Positions 16,127 to 25,057 of a stretch of DNA of 64,000 nucleotides are shown here, piece by piece. Source of the DNA: Limiplasma sp958448555. GTDB lineage: Bacteria > Bacillota > Clostridia > Christensenellales > Aristaeellaceae. The stretch covers positions 19,414-83,413 of the forward strand of contig CAUDEL010000007.1 of the NCBI GenBank assembly GCA_958448555.1, in the 5' to 3' direction. Position 1 is the first letter of the stretch, and each line of letters starts with the position of its first letter. The notes under the pieces were generated by a model. That model was not told the origin of the DNA, did not search any database, and saw nothing but the letters and a program-made list of their open reading frames with translations. Position numbers and translations under genes: made by a program.

Positions 16127-16921
16127 TCAGCAGTCAACCGACAGGTTGGCAATAAAACGGATGCTCATTTCGTCATGCAGCGCCGTCGCGTGCGGCAGGC
16201 GGCAGACGGCCCTTCCCGCGCGCTTGACCCGCACGAGCGCCGGCCAGGTGTGCTCCGCGTCCGAGCATAGCGCCCGATACACGCCCCGGGGCACATCCTG
16301 CTTGCCGTTGGGCATCATGTACAATTCCCATCTCCCGCCCTCATGCGCCGCCACCGCCGCCTGGCGCAGGTAGGGGCGGCCCAGCAGTTCGCGGGCGGCC
16401 GTCACGTCGCCCTGGCCGATCCGCTGCCGGATCGCGGTCGAGCTGACCTCCTGGCCGCGCAGGGTGATGCGCGGCACCACCGACGTGACAAAGCCCAGCG
16501 CGCCGCCCAGCGCCGAGAGCAGCGCCGGCGTTCCCCCGCCCTTTTTCCCGAACGTATGATTGTAGCCGCACACCACATCCGTGGGATGAAACTGGCGCAC
16601 CAGGTTTCCCACGTACACCTCCGGCGGCATGTCCATCACCGAACGGTCAAAGGGCATCGCATAGAGCACATCCACCCCCAGCGCCTCCATCAGCGCGGCC
16701 CGCTCGTCAAAGGTGGTCAGCATGGGCGGGCATTTCTCCGGGGCGATCAGGCTGAGCGGGTGCTCCATGAAGGTGCACGCCACCAGCGGCGCGCCGCAGC
16801 GGTCGGCGAGCGCGCGCCCCTTTTTCAGCAGCACCTGATGGCCGATATGTACGCCGTCAAACATGCCCAGCGCCACCACGCTGCGCCCGGCCGCATACCG
16901 GCCGTCCAGAACGGTCTGCAT
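16127..16921 (-). CDS. ribF: FAD synthetase-type RibF lacking a normal riboflavin kinase domain
   Basis: 264 residues. The N-terminal nucleotidyltransferase part is complete: GMFDGVHIGHQVLL near residue 18, CGYNHTFGKKGGG near residue 118 and the SSTAIRQRIGQGD motif near residue 165. Bifunctional RibF proteins are usually about 310 residues, with a C-terminal flavokinase domain carrying a GRxLGxPTAN-type motif. Here only about 85 residues follow and no such motif is visible. It follows truB by 16 bases, the normal order. I infer FMN adenylylation but question the kinase activity. Confidence 0.85.
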   Translation of the reverse strand: MQTVLDGRYAAGRSVVALGMFDGVHIGHQVLLKKGRALADRCGAPLVACTFMEHPLSLIAPEKCPPMLTTFDERAALMEALGVDVLYAMPFDRSVMDMPPEVYVGNLVRQFHPTDVVCGYNHTFGKKGGGTPALLSALGGALGFVTSVVPRITLRGQEVSSTAIRQRIGQGDVTAARELLGRPYLRQAAVAAHEGGRWELYMMPNGKQDVPRGVYRALCSDAEHTWPALVRVKRAGRAVCRLPHATALHDEMSIRFIANLSVDC

Positions 16922-16937
16922 CTCTCGTCCTCCTATC

Positions 16938-17852
16938 TCATTGCCCCAGCCATGTCCGCATGCGGACCACGTCGTCCTGACGCTCCGCGATGGCGCACAG
17001 CGCGCCGTTCAGCCGCAGTCCAAAGGGCGAGCCTTCCGCGGCCCGGCCCCCCGCCAGCGGCGCAAAGCGCTCCCAGGGCAGGTAGCCCCCGTTGCGAACC
17101 GGCTTTTCCAGATCCTCGGGAACGTCCGCCATGGGCATGCCGTCCAGCGCCACCTCAAGCGGCAGCAGGCATCGGCTCAGCGTGCCCGCCTGCGCCCGGC
17201 TGGCGAGTTCCTCCAGCGTCGCCGCCGTCTCCAGGGTGAAGGGACCGCTACGGGTGCGCAGCAGGAACCGCATGTGCGCCGGACAGCCCAGCGCCTGTCC
17301 CAGGTCGTGGCAGAGCGTGCGCACATAAAAGCCCCCGGAGCAGCGGATGTGCAATAGCGCGCCGTGCCGGGGCGTGAGGGAACGCAGGTTCAGGGCGTAC
17401 ACGGTGACCTCGCGCGCGCTGACCTGCGCTTCGCGTCCGCTGCGCGCAAGCTCGTAGAGCCGGCGGCCGCCCTGCTTGATCGCGCTGTACATGGGCGGCG
17501 TTTGCAGGATGGTTCCCGTAAAGCGCTCGAGCGCCGAGGCAATTTCCTCCCGGTCCGGCCAGTTCTCCCCCGTCTCCACGGGCGCGCCCTGCGCATCCTG
17601 CGTATCCGTCGCCACGCCGAAGGCGGCCTCCGCCACATATTCCTTTTCCTTGTCCTGCAGATAGCCAAACAGGCGCGCCGCCTTGCCCACCATCAGCGGC
17701 AGAACGCCGGCCGCCTCGGGGTCGAGCGTGCCCGCGTGCCCCACCTTGGCGCCGTCCAGCAGGCGGCGGACATAGCCCACCACCTGCGCCGATGACATTC
17801 CCGGCGGCTTGAGGACGTTTAAAAAGCCGCACAGCGGCGTTGACTGCGTCAT
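16938..17852 (-). CDS. truB: tRNA pseudouridine(55) synthase
   Basis: 304 residues. It contains the catalytic motif GHAGTLDPEAAGVLPL (the aspartate is the nucleophile), KEYVAEAAFGVATDTQDAQG, QTPPMYSAIKQGGRRLYELA and GGFYVRTLCHDLG, all diagnostic of TruB. The ATG at 17852 overlaps the nrnA stop by 4 bases (ATGA). It makes the conserved T-loop pseudouridine in tRNA. The frame is open further upstream inside nrnA, but that is a shadow. Confidence 0.96.
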   Translation of the reverse strand: MTQSTPLCGFLNVLKPPGMSSAQVVGYVRRLLDGAKVGHAGTLDPEAAGVLPLMVGKAARLFGYLQDKEKEYVAEAAFGVATDTQDAQGAPVETGENWPDREEIASALERFTGTILQTPPMYSAIKQGGRRLYELARSGREAQVSAREVTVYALNLRSLTPRHGALLHIRCSGGFYVRTLCHDLGQALGCPAHMRFLLRTRSGPFTLETAATLEELASRAQAGTLSRCLLPLEVALDGMPMADVPEDLEKPVRNGGYLPWERFAPLAGGRAAEGSPFGLRLNGALCAIAERQDDVVRMRTWLGQ

Positions 17853-18847
17853 TCCTCCGCGCTCCCCAGAACATCGGCCAACGCCGCCTCGATCTGCAAA
17901 GCGATCTCCTCCAGCGGCCTTTTCACCGTCAGGCCGCTGGCGAGGCGATGGCCGCCTCCTCCGAAGCGCGCCGCCACCTCGTCCACGCGATACGGCTCCA
18001 GCGCGCGCAGGCTCACCTTCACCTGGCCGTCCTCCGTTTCGCGCGCAAAATAGGCCAGCGATACGCCCTCCAGGTCGATGGCATAGTCCACCACGCCGTC
18101 GGCATGGGCAGAGCGCACCCCCGCCTGCTCCATCTGAGCGGCGGTCAGTCTGAGCCCCGCGACCCTGCCGCCGCAGGTAAGGCGCAGCGACGGCAGCGCC
18201 CGGCCCAGCAGCCTGACGAAGGGGACCTCCTTGACGCGAAACAGGCGGCGGCCGTACTCCGCCAGCGGGAGGCCCGCCTCCATGAGCGCGCTCATGATGC
18301 AAAAGCTCTCGGCGTTTGTGCTCGCATAAAGAAAATTACCCGTATCCGTGGAAAGCGCCGTATACAGGCAGATGGCCTCGTCCCGGGAGACAGGGCCGCC
18401 CATGGCTTCGAGCAGCCGGTAGACCACCACGGCGGTCGCGGGCGCGTCGCCGTCGATCCAGCTCAGATCGGCAAATCCGGGATTGCTCCCGTGATGATCC
18501 ACCAGCGCCGTCCGCCTCGCGGCGTCAAAGGCTTTTTCACACGCTCCCAGCCGCTCGCGGCAGCTTACATCCACCGCCAGCGCCAGGTCCGCCGCCCATG
18601 ATTCCCCGGGCTTTTCCACTTCGCCGAATTTCAGCAGATAGTCCAGGCTGGAAGGCACCTCGCCGTCCAAAAGCACCCGCACGGACTTTCCCATGGCGGC
18701 AAGGCGGAGCCTGAGGGCCATGGCGCTGCCCAGGGTGTCCCCGTCCGGCGAGATATGGCAAAACAGCAAGACGCTGTCCGCCCCCTGGACGGCGGACAGC
18801 ACCTGGCTGCAAAGGTCACGGCCTTTCCTGGTCGTCATCGTGTTCAT
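17849..18847 (-). CDS. nrnA: DHH-family bifunctional oligoribonuclease/PAP phosphatase
   Basis: 332 residues. DHH-domain motifs are present: HISPDGDTLGSA near residue 30, VDHHGSNPGFAD near residue 115, and the DHHA1 glycine motif FGGGGHRLASG near residue 300. NrnA degrades very short RNAs and dephosphorylates pAp. The ATG at 18847 is preceded by GGAGGAAG. It overlaps the end of rbfA by 32 bases and truB by 4, consistent with tight coupling. Confidence 0.93.
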   Translation of the reverse strand: MNTMTTRKGRDLCSQVLSAVQGADSVLLFCHISPDGDTLGSAMALRLRLAAMGKSVRVLLDGEVPSSLDYLLKFGEVEKPGESWAADLALAVDVSCRERLGACEKAFDAARRTALVDHHGSNPGFADLSWIDGDAPATAVVVYRLLEAMGGPVSRDEAICLYTALSTDTGNFLYASTNAESFCIMSALMEAGLPLAEYGRRLFRVKEVPFVRLLGRALPSLRLTCGGRVAGLRLTAAQMEQAGVRSAHADGVVDYAIDLEGVSLAYFARETEDGQVKVSLRALEPYRVDEVAARFGGGGHRLASGLTVKRPLEEIALQIEAALADVLGSAEE

Positions 18848-19202
18848 CGTTGGTTTCTTCCTCCGGGCGCACCTGCTTGAGTACGGTTGCGATATGGATG
18901 CCGTATTCGATGTTGTTGTCCAGCTCAAAGAGAATCTCGGGCGCATAGCGGATAATCATGCTCTGGCCCAGCTCATGGCGGACAAATCCCGCCGCTTTTT
19001 TGAGCGCGGCCATCATGGGCGCGCGGTCTGCCTCCTCCAGGATGCTGATATAGATCTTGGCATAGCGAAGGTCGCGCGTCACCTCGGCCCGCGTTACGCT
19101 GAAGGTCCCTCGGATGCGCGGGTCGGAAAGGCTCTCCCGGATGATGCGGTCCACCTCGCGGCGGACCTGCTCGGAGATGCGGTCAATGCGTTGATAGCTC
19201 AA
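18816..19202 (-). CDS. rbfA: Ribosome-binding factor A
   Basis: 128 residues with the RbfA pattern: RISEQVRREVDRIIRESLSD, the KH-like core (RGTFSVTRAEVTRDLRYAKI, then YISIL) and RYAPEILFELDNNIEYG. It binds the 30S subunit during maturation of the 16S 5' end. The start is a TTG at 19202 with GGAAG upstream. It lies between infB and nrnA as in most Gram-positive genomes. The acidic C-terminal tail overlaps nrnA. Confidence 0.95.
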   Translation of the reverse strand: MSYQRIDRISEQVRREVDRIIRESLSDPRIRGTFSVTRAEVTRDLRYAKIYISILEEADRAPMMAALKKAAGFVRHELGQSMIIRYAPEILFELDNNIEYGIHIATVLKQVRPEEETNDEHDDDQERP

Positions 19203-19242
19203 TGGATCGCTTCCTTACAACGGTCGGCCGGGGAGGGAGCGC

Positions 19243-22137
19243 TCAGCGCTCGACCTCCTCCATGACGTAGCACTCGACCACGTCGCCTTCCTTGATGTCG
19301 TTGAAGTTGTCAAAGCTCACGCCGCACTCGTAGCCCTCGGCGACCTCCTTGGCGTCGTCCTTGAAGCGCTTGAGGCTGGAGAGCTTGCCTTCAAAGACCA
19401 CCACGTTATCGCGGATGAGACGGACCTCGGCGTTGCGCTGGAGCTTGCCGTCCTTGACATAGCAGCCGGCGACGGTGCCCGCGCCCGTGATGCGGAAGGT
19501 GTTGCGCACCTCGGCGTGGCCGAGCATGACTTCCTTGTACTCCGGCTCCAGCAGGCCCTTCATGGCCTTCTGCACGTCCTCGATGGCCTGATAGATGACG
19601 CGGTAGAGGCGCACGTCCACGCCCTCGCGGTCGGCGGCCTCGCGGGCGGAGGCGTCGGGACGGATGTTGAAGCCGATGATGATGGCGTCGAAGGCGGAAG
19701 CGAGGTTGACGTCGTCCTTGGTGATGGCGCCCACGGCGCTGTGCAGGACGCGGACCTTGACCTCGTCGTTGGACAATTTCTCCAGCGCCTGCTTGACGGC
19801 CTCCACGCTGCCCTGCACGTCGGCCTTGATGATGATGTTGAGGTTGGTCAGCTTGCTCTGGTCGATGCGGCTGAAGAGGTTATCCAGCGACACCTTGGTG
19901 GAGGCGGCCGCGCGCGCGGCCTTGAGCTTGTCGCGGCGCTCCTGCACGACCTGGCGGCCCAGATGGTCGTCGGCCACGGCCATCATGTCGTCGCCCGCGC
20001 TGGGCACGTCAGTAAAGCCGGAGATCTCCACCGGCATGGAGGGGCCCGCCTCGTTCACGCGCTCGCCCCGGTCGTTGACCATGGCGCGCACGCGACCGCC
20101 GGCCATGCCGGCGACGATGTTGTCGCCCACATGCAGCGTACCGTTTTGCAAAAGCACGGTGGCCACGGGGCCGCGCGCCTTGTCCAGCTTGGCCTCGATG
20201 ATGACGCCCTTGGCCATGCGGTTGGGGTTGGCCCTGAGCTGCTGCATGTCGGCCTCCAGCAAGATCATCTCCAAAAGCGAGTCCACGCCCTCGCCGGTGT
20301 GGGCGCTGACGGGCACCATGATGGTGTCGCCGCCCCACTCCTCGGGCACGAGCTCGTAGGCGGTCAGGTCCTGCTTGACCCGCTCGGGATTGGCGGCGGG
20401 CTTATCCATCTTGTTGATGGCCACGATGATGGGCACCCCGGCGGCCTTGGCGTGGTTGATGGCCTCCACGGTCTGGGGCATCACGCCGTCGTCGGCGGCC
20501 ACCACGAGGATGGCGATGTCGGTCGCCTGCGCGCCGCGGGCACGCATGGCGGTGAACGCCTCATGGCCCGGCGTGTCCAGGAAGGTGATGACGCGGCCGT
20601 CCACGGTCACGGTATAGGCGCCGATGTGCTGGGTGATGCCGCCCGCCTCGCCGGAGGTGACGTGCGAATGGCGGATATAGTCCAGCAACGAGGTCTTGCC
20701 GTGATCGACGTGGCCCATGATGGTGACCACGGGCGGACGGGGCAGGAGGTCCTCCTCCGCGTCCTCAAAGTCCGTCTCCGCCAGGTCGTCCTCGGCGGTC
20801 TTGGCCAGGTTCATCTCCAGCGTGACCCCAAAGTCGCTGCACACGAGGCTCGCGGTATCAAAGTCCAGCTCGCTGTTGATGTTGGCCATCACGCCCAGGA
20901 GCAGGAGCTTTTTGAGGATCTCGCCCGCGGGCTTGCCGATGCGCTCGGTCAGATCCTTGACGGTGATGGTCTCGGCGGTCATATAGGCCTTCTCAATCTT
21001 GATGGGGGCCATGAGCTGCTGGGCGCTGGGCTTTTTGACGCGCGCCCTGCGGCCGCCGCGCACCACGTCGTCATCAAAGCCGTTGAAGTTCTCGCGCGCA
21101 AGCTGCTTGCGGTTGCGGGCCACGCGTTCGGGGTCGTGCTGGCGGACATAGTTTTTCTTGTTGGGATCGTAGTTGCTGACGCGCTCCTTCTCCACCGAGG
21201 GCGTCATCTCCACCGCGGGCTTGCGTCCGCCCATGGGAGGCCGGCCCCCGGCGGGGCGGCCTCCACCAAAGCCGCCGCCCATGGGGCGCGGACCGCCCTG
21301 CGGATTGGCGGGACGGCCATAGGGACCCTGCGGGTTCGCGGGACGGCCGTAGGGACCCTGCGGGTTCGCCGGACGGCCATAGGGACCCTGCGGGTTCGCC
21401 GGACGGCCATACGGACCCTGCGGATTCGCCGGGCGGCCATAGGGGCCCTGCGGATTCGCCGGACGGCCATACGGACCCTGCGGGTTGGCCGCGGGACGCG
21501 CAGGCTGCCCGCCCTGGACGGGGCGCGCGGGCTGCGCGGGCCGTACGGGCTGAGCGCCCTGTACGGGACGCGGCTGCGGCGCGGCAGGCCGGGGCGCCGG
21601 CTGCGGCGCGGCGGGCTTTGCCACAGGCTGGGCAGGCCGGGCCGCAACGGGTGCGGCGGGCCGGGCCGGGGGAGGCGTCGCAGGCTTGGGCGCGGCGGCA
21701 GGTGCGGCAGGCTTGGGAGCCGCGGGCGCCGCCGGCTTGGGCGTCACCGGCTGGGCAGGCCGCGCCACAACGGGCGCCACGGGCTCCGGCTTGGGCGCGG
21801 TTTCCTCCTTGGGCTCCTCCGCCGGGACGGGCTTGGGCTCCTCGCGGGGAACAACGGGCTTGACTTCCGCTTTTGCTTCCACCTTGGGCGCCTCCTCGGC
21901 TTCATCCATATCAGGCATGGTATACGCCTTGGCGTGCTGGCTCAGCAGGCGCTGCTGTTCGGCCTGCTTCTCCTCCGCACGGCGCTGCTCCTCCTCGCGC
22001 AGAAACTGGTTTTCCAGCTTCCTGGCCGCCTGGGCCAGATCATCCGCGCTTTTGCGCATGGAGGACACGCTGCCCAGCATATCCTCCGCGCCCTTGAGCA
22101 GTTCCTTGGTGGCATCCTTGAGTCTCACTTTGGTCAT
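19243..22137 (-). CDS. infB: Translation initiation factor IF-2
   Basis: 964 residues. The G domain has GHVDHGKTSLLDYIR, DTPGHEAFTAMRARG and NKMDKP, followed by the usual C-terminal domains. The first about 330 residues are long and low in complexity: a short helical start, then alanine/proline-rich sequence and six exact copies of a 10-residue unit (NPQGPYGRPA) ending in a glycine-rich stretch. The normal IF2_N element precedes the G domain (AETITVKDLTERIGKPAGEI). IF-2 brings initiator tRNA to the ribosome. The repeat-rich linker is unusual in composition. Confidence 0.97.
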   Translation of the reverse strand: MTKVRLKDATKELLKGAEDMLGSVSSMRKSADDLAQAARKLENQFLREEEQRRAEEKQAEQQRLLSQHAKAYTMPDMDEAEEAPKVEAKAEVKPVVPREEPKPVPAEEPKEETAPKPEPVAPVVARPAQPVTPKPAAPAAPKPAAPAAAPKPATPPPARPAAPVAARPAQPVAKPAAPQPAPRPAAPQPRPVQGAQPVRPAQPARPVQGGQPARPAANPQGPYGRPANPQGPYGRPANPQGPYGRPANPQGPYGRPANPQGPYGRPANPQGPYGRPANPQGGPRPMGGGFGGGRPAGGRPPMGGRKPAVEMTPSVEKERVSNYDPNKKNYVRQHDPERVARNRKQLARENFNGFDDDVVRGGRRARVKKPSAQQLMAPIKIEKAYMTAETITVKDLTERIGKPAGEILKKLLLLGVMANINSELDFDTASLVCSDFGVTLEMNLAKTAEDDLAETDFEDAEEDLLPRPPVVTIMGHVDHGKTSLLDYIRHSHVTSGEAGGITQHIGAYTVTVDGRVITFLDTPGHEAFTAMRARGAQATDIAILVVAADDGVMPQTVEAINHAKAAGVPIIVAINKMDKPAANPERVKQDLTAYELVPEEWGGDTIMVPVSAHTGEGVDSLLEMILLEADMQQLRANPNRMAKGVIIEAKLDKARGPVATVLLQNGTLHVGDNIVAGMAGGRVRAMVNDRGERVNEAGPSMPVEISGFTDVPSAGDDMMAVADDHLGRQVVQERRDKLKAARAAASTKVSLDNLFSRIDQSKLTNLNIIIKADVQGSVEAVKQALEKLSNDEVKVRVLHSAVGAITKDDVNLASAFDAIIIGFNIRPDASAREAADREGVDVRLYRVIYQAIEDVQKAMKGLLEPEYKEVMLGHAEVRNTFRITGAGTVAGCYVKDGKLQRNAEVRLIRDNVVVFEGKLSSLKRFKDDAKEVAEGYECGVSFDNFNDIKEGDVVECYVMEEVER
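21301..21480 (-). repeat. Six tandem 30-bp repeats in infB
   Basis: Six near-identical 30-bp units encode NPQGPYGRPA in the IF-2 linker, with mostly synonymous differences (for example AGG/CGG and GGA/GGG choices). A further partial unit flanks the left side. Copy number probably varies between strains. Confidence 0.95.
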
Positions 22138-22204
22138 TGTACCGCTTGCACCCCCGCATAATCTTGCAATGTAATGTATCGCTCGCCGCGCGGTCTTCTC
22201 CGCC

Positions 22205-22528
22205 TCACAGGCGGGGTTGGTCCTGAAGCATTTCCAGAAGCTTTTCCGTCATGCCGTCCGGGCCGAGCGCCGCGGTCATGCGGCCCGGTTTGCCGATGCT
22301 GTGCCCCAGCGCGCCCGGCGGCAGCGCATAGAGCGGCGTCTCGTGGTTGCGGCAGGCGTCGGTCAGGCGCTTGCGCGTGTTGTCCGACGCGCCTTCGTCA
22401 ATCAGCGCGAGCGCCGCCGCGCCGCTTCGGATCATCTCCACGCAGGCCTCCTGGCCCGTCGTCAGGCGTCCCGCCCGCAGGCACAGCCCCAGAAAAGAGG
22501 TCACACGGGCTTGTGTCGCTTCGTTCAT
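22205..22528 (-). CDS. L7Ae-family ribosomal protein (YlxQ-like)
   Basis: 107 residues of the L7Ae/L30e/S12e fold: FLGLCLRAGRLTTGQEACVE at the start and ALALIDEGASDNTRKRLTDA in the middle. Its place between ylxR and infB is that of YlxQ, an RNA-binding protein of modest known function. The start codon overlaps the ylxR stop (ATGA). Confidence 0.9.
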   Translation of the reverse strand: MNEATQARVTSFLGLCLRAGRLTTGQEACVEMIRSGAAALALIDEGASDNTRKRLTDACRNHETPLYALPPGALGHSIGKPGRMTAALGPDGMTEKLLEMLQDQPRL

Positions 22529-22821
22529 CCCTGACTCCCCCGCTGCCTGAGCAGCTCTTCCATGGTTCTGGTCAATTCCGCGTTGACCTCGTCGCTGAGC
22601 CTGACCTCCAGCTGGCGGTCCAGCTGCCCCTGCTTGAGCGCACGGCGCAGGCAGTCCGCGTTATAGCAACAATATGCGCCACGCCCGGGCTTTTTGCCTG
22701 TCGGGTCCAGGCTGACCTCCCCCTGGGGCGAACGCACCGCGCGCAGGAGCTCCTTCTTGGGCTTCATCTCGCGGCACCCGACGCACATGCGCATGGGAAT
22801 CTTGCGCGGCTTTGGCGGCAC
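22525..22821 (-). CDS. ylxR: YlxR (DUF448) RNA-binding protein
   Basis: 98 residues with the YlxR signature MRMCVGCREMKPKKELLRAV near the N terminus and KKPGRGAYCCYNADCLRRAL in the middle. YlxR (also called RnpM) has been described as a modulator of RNase P and a nucleoid-associated regulator. It lies between nusA and the L7Ae gene, the standard location. Confidence 0.94.
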   Translation of the reverse strand: MPPKPRKIPMRMCVGCREMKPKKELLRAVRSPQGEVSLDPTGKKPGRGAYCCYNADCLRRALKQGQLDRQLEVRLSDEVNAELTRTMEELLRQRGSQG

Positions 22822-22856
22822 GTTTCACAACTCCTTCTGTATGGCGTCCGCCGGGA

Positions 22857-24110
22857 TCAGAGGGTATCGTCCTCGTCAGGGTCCGTCTCCAGCGGAATGT
22901 CGCGCAGCTCGGGCAGGCCGGACTGGCGCAGCTCCTCCAGCGGCGCGGGCTCGTCATAGTAGGCCTGGAAGCCCATGGGCTCCTCGGGAGCGGGCTCCTC
23001 CATGGGCATGTCGAACATCTGCGCCGCCTGACTCTGGCTCTTGATGTCGATGCGCCAGCCGGTGAGCTTGGCGGCCAGGCGGGCGTTCTGGCCCTCCTTG
23101 CCGATGGCCAGGCTGAGCTGGTTGTCAGGCACGACCACGCGGCAGGCCTTTTCGTTCTCGGCCACGAAAACGCTGAGCACGTGCGCGGGATTGAGCGCGT
23201 TTGCAATAAACTCCGCGGGGTCAGGCGACCACTTGATGATGTCGATCTTCTCGTTTTTGAGCTCCGCAACGACCTTTTCCACGCGGTTGCCGCGCGGGCC
23301 GACACAGGCGCCCACGGGGTCGATGGTGACCTCGGTGGAGTGCACGGCCATCTTGGTGCGGCTGCCCGCCTCGCGGGCGATGGATTTGACCTGAACCACG
23401 CCGGCGGCGATCTCGGGCACCTCCATCTCAAAGAGGCGCTTGACCAGGCCGGGATGGATGCGGCTGACGCGCACCTGCGGGCCGCGCAGCATCTCGCGCC
23501 CTGTGCGGTTGACCTCCAGGACGTAGACCTTGATGTGGTCATCGATGTGGTATTCCTCGCCGGGCATCCATTCGCTGTCGGGCAAGATGCCTTCCGTGCG
23601 GCCCAGCTCCACGTATACACCCTTGGGCTCCACGCGCTGGACGATGGCGGTGAGAATCTCGTTTTCCTTCTCGGAGTACTCGTCGTAGATCTTGCCCTGC
23701 TCCGCCTCACGGATGCGCTGCATGATGACCTGCTTGGCCGTCTGGGCCGCGGTGCGCAAAAAGCCGGTGGGGGTTACGTCGATCTCGGCGATGTCGCCCA
23801 TGCGGTAGTCGGCGCGGATCTTGAGGGCGTCCTCCAGGGTGATCTGGTTGGCCGGGTCCTCGACCTCGTCGGTGATGGTCTTGCGCGCGAACACCTGCGC
23901 CACGCCGGTGGTGCGGTCAAGGGTCACGCTCAGATTCGTGGGCGCGTTCTCCTCGCGGGATACGTTTTTCTTGTACGCGGCCCTCAGCGCCTCCTCGATG
24001 GCGCTATAGAGCATTTCCTCGCTGATATCCTTTTCGCTGGCCAGCGCCTTGACCGCTGCGATGATTTCCGCCTGTCCGCCGCCCTGCTGGTTCTTTTTGA
24101 TCGCTCTCAT
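22857..24110 (-). CDS. nusA: Transcription termination/antitermination factor NusA
   Basis: 417 residues. The N-terminal domain has DISEEMLYSAIEEALRAAYK, an S1 domain occupies about residues 135-200, and KH motifs follow (GACVGPRGNRVEKVVAELK and LAIGKEGQNARLAAKLTGW). NusA binds RNA polymerase and RNA to control pausing and termination. GGGGAACACC precedes the ATG. The acidic C terminus is ordinary for the family. Confidence 0.97.
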   Translation of the reverse strand: MRAIKKNQQGGGQAEIIAAVKALASEKDISEEMLYSAIEEALRAAYKKNVSREENAPTNLSVTLDRTTGVAQVFARKTITDEVEDPANQITLEDALKIRADYRMGDIAEIDVTPTGFLRTAAQTAKQVIMQRIREAEQGKIYDEYSEKENEILTAIVQRVEPKGVYVELGRTEGILPDSEWMPGEEYHIDDHIKVYVLEVNRTGREMLRGPQVRVSRIHPGLVKRLFEMEVPEIAAGVVQVKSIAREAGSRTKMAVHSTEVTIDPVGACVGPRGNRVEKVVAELKNEKIDIIKWSPDPAEFIANALNPAHVLSVFVAENEKACRVVVPDNQLSLAIGKEGQNARLAAKLTGWRIDIKSQSQAAQMFDMPMEEPAPEEPMGFQAYYDEPAPLEELRQSGLPELRDIPLETDPDEDDTL

Positions 24111-24128
24111 GGTGTTCCCCTGCTTTCT

Positions 24129-24656
24129 CTATTCTTCATCGTCCACGGCGTCGAATTCGACGTCGGCAAAGTCATCCTCATCCAGCTCAATCACGGGCTT
24201 GATGATCGCCACATCCCGGCGCTGAAAAACCAGCGGCTGCTCCGCGGCGTCGGTGATGGTGACGGCAGCGTCGTCCATCTCTCTGAGCAGCCCGCGAAAC
24301 GCTTTCGCCCCGTCCCGGGCGGCAAAAAGCCGCACCTCCACCAGCGCGCCGCGGTTTTTCTCAAAATCACGCCGGGTTTTAATCGGCCGGTCCGCGCCGG
24401 GGCTGGAAACCTCCATGATATCATACTCCACGTCCTCCAGCATGGGTTGGAGGCGCTTGTGGTAGCGTTCGCAGTCGTCCAGCGACAGGCCGCCTTCCCT
24501 GTCCACGTACACGCACAGGCACCTGCCGCGGCTCTCCTTCTGAAGCGTGACTTCCACCAGCTCCAGCCCCTGTTCATCGGCCACGGCCTGCGCGCGCCGC
24601 TCCACCTCGCGGATGGGAGATGTCCCGGCGCTGTGCGCGCCCCTGCTTTTCGCCAT
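24129..24656 (-). CDS. rimP: Ribosome maturation factor RimP
   Basis: 175 residues. RimP motifs seen are ELVEVTLQKESRGRCLCVYV, DREGGLSLDDCERYHKRLQ and DIMEVSSPGADRPIKTRRDF. It is needed for 30S maturation and is the first gene of the leftward rimP-nusA-infB operon. GAGGTAGGG precedes the ATG. The last 20 residues are strongly acidic. Confidence 0.95.
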   Translation of the reverse strand: MAKSRGAHSAGTSPIREVERRAQAVADEQGLELVEVTLQKESRGRCLCVYVDREGGLSLDDCERYHKRLQPMLEDVEYDIMEVSSPGADRPIKTRRDFEKNRGALVEVRLFAARDGAKAFRGLLREMDDAAVTITDAAEQPLVFQRRDVAIIKPVIELDEDDFADVEFDAVDDEE

Positions 24657-24918
24657 TGTTCCCTACCTCGTTCGTCCGTTACTCAAAAACCCGTTGCAAA
24701 AAAGCAATCAAAAAGAGCGGACGCTATCGCCCATGCCCTTCTTCCACGCCGCTTTTGCAACTGCAAAGCGAGGCCCGAAGGGACACGCCCTCCGGCGCCG
24801 CCGCACCCCGCAGGGATGCGCCGCATGAAAGAAAAGGAAAGCGATACCCACTCTTTACGAAAAACCCTTCTTTCTTCCCGGGTCCAAATGCCTCCTGCAA
24901 CAGCCCGCAACAGCAGGC
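24657..24918 (-). promoter_or_regulatory. Long 5' leader of the rimP-infB operon
   Basis: This stretch lies between the predicted leftward start (near 24918) and rimP and has no gene. About 260 transcribed bases include a symmetrical hairpin around 24751-24771 (CGCTTTTGCA / TGCAAAGCG arms) and GC-rich inverted segments at 24770-24825. I recognise no known riboswitch class. A regulated leader is plausible for this operon but unproven. Confidence 0.4.
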
Positions 24919-24925
24919 AATAAGC

Positions 24926-24954
24926 AGTATACCACAACGTTTTTGGAAATACAA
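24926..24954 (-). promoter_or_regulatory. Promoter of the rimP-nusA-infB operon
   Basis: On the minus strand TTGTAT (24949-24954) and TATACT (24926-24931) are separated by exactly 17 bases. It is divergent from the promoter at 24992-25021. Confidence 0.8.
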
Positions 24955-24991
24955 GCATTTTGCCGTATGTGGTGAAAAACTTGTCGCGGCC

Positions 24992-25021
24992 TTTACAGCC
25001 GCCGGGCGGCTGTGCTACACT
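24992..25021 (+). promoter_or_regulatory. Promoter of the radical SAM gene with palindromic spacer
   Basis: TTTACA (24992-24997) and TACACT (25016-25021, with TG extension) have an 18-base spacer. The spacer region holds the perfect inverted repeat CAGCCGCC-G-GGCGGCTG (24996-25012), a possible operator. Confidence 0.65.
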
Positions 25022-25057
25022 TCCCTCAGCATTTTGCATGGAAAGGAGCGGCCCCAA

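Noticed and set aside
21301..21480. Regular 30-bp repeats as a CRISPR array
   Set aside because: Units are contiguous with no spacers and are in frame inside infB.
19516..22161. 881-codon rightward ORF opposite infB
   Set aside because: Histidine/glycine/arginine-rich antisense shadow of IF-2.
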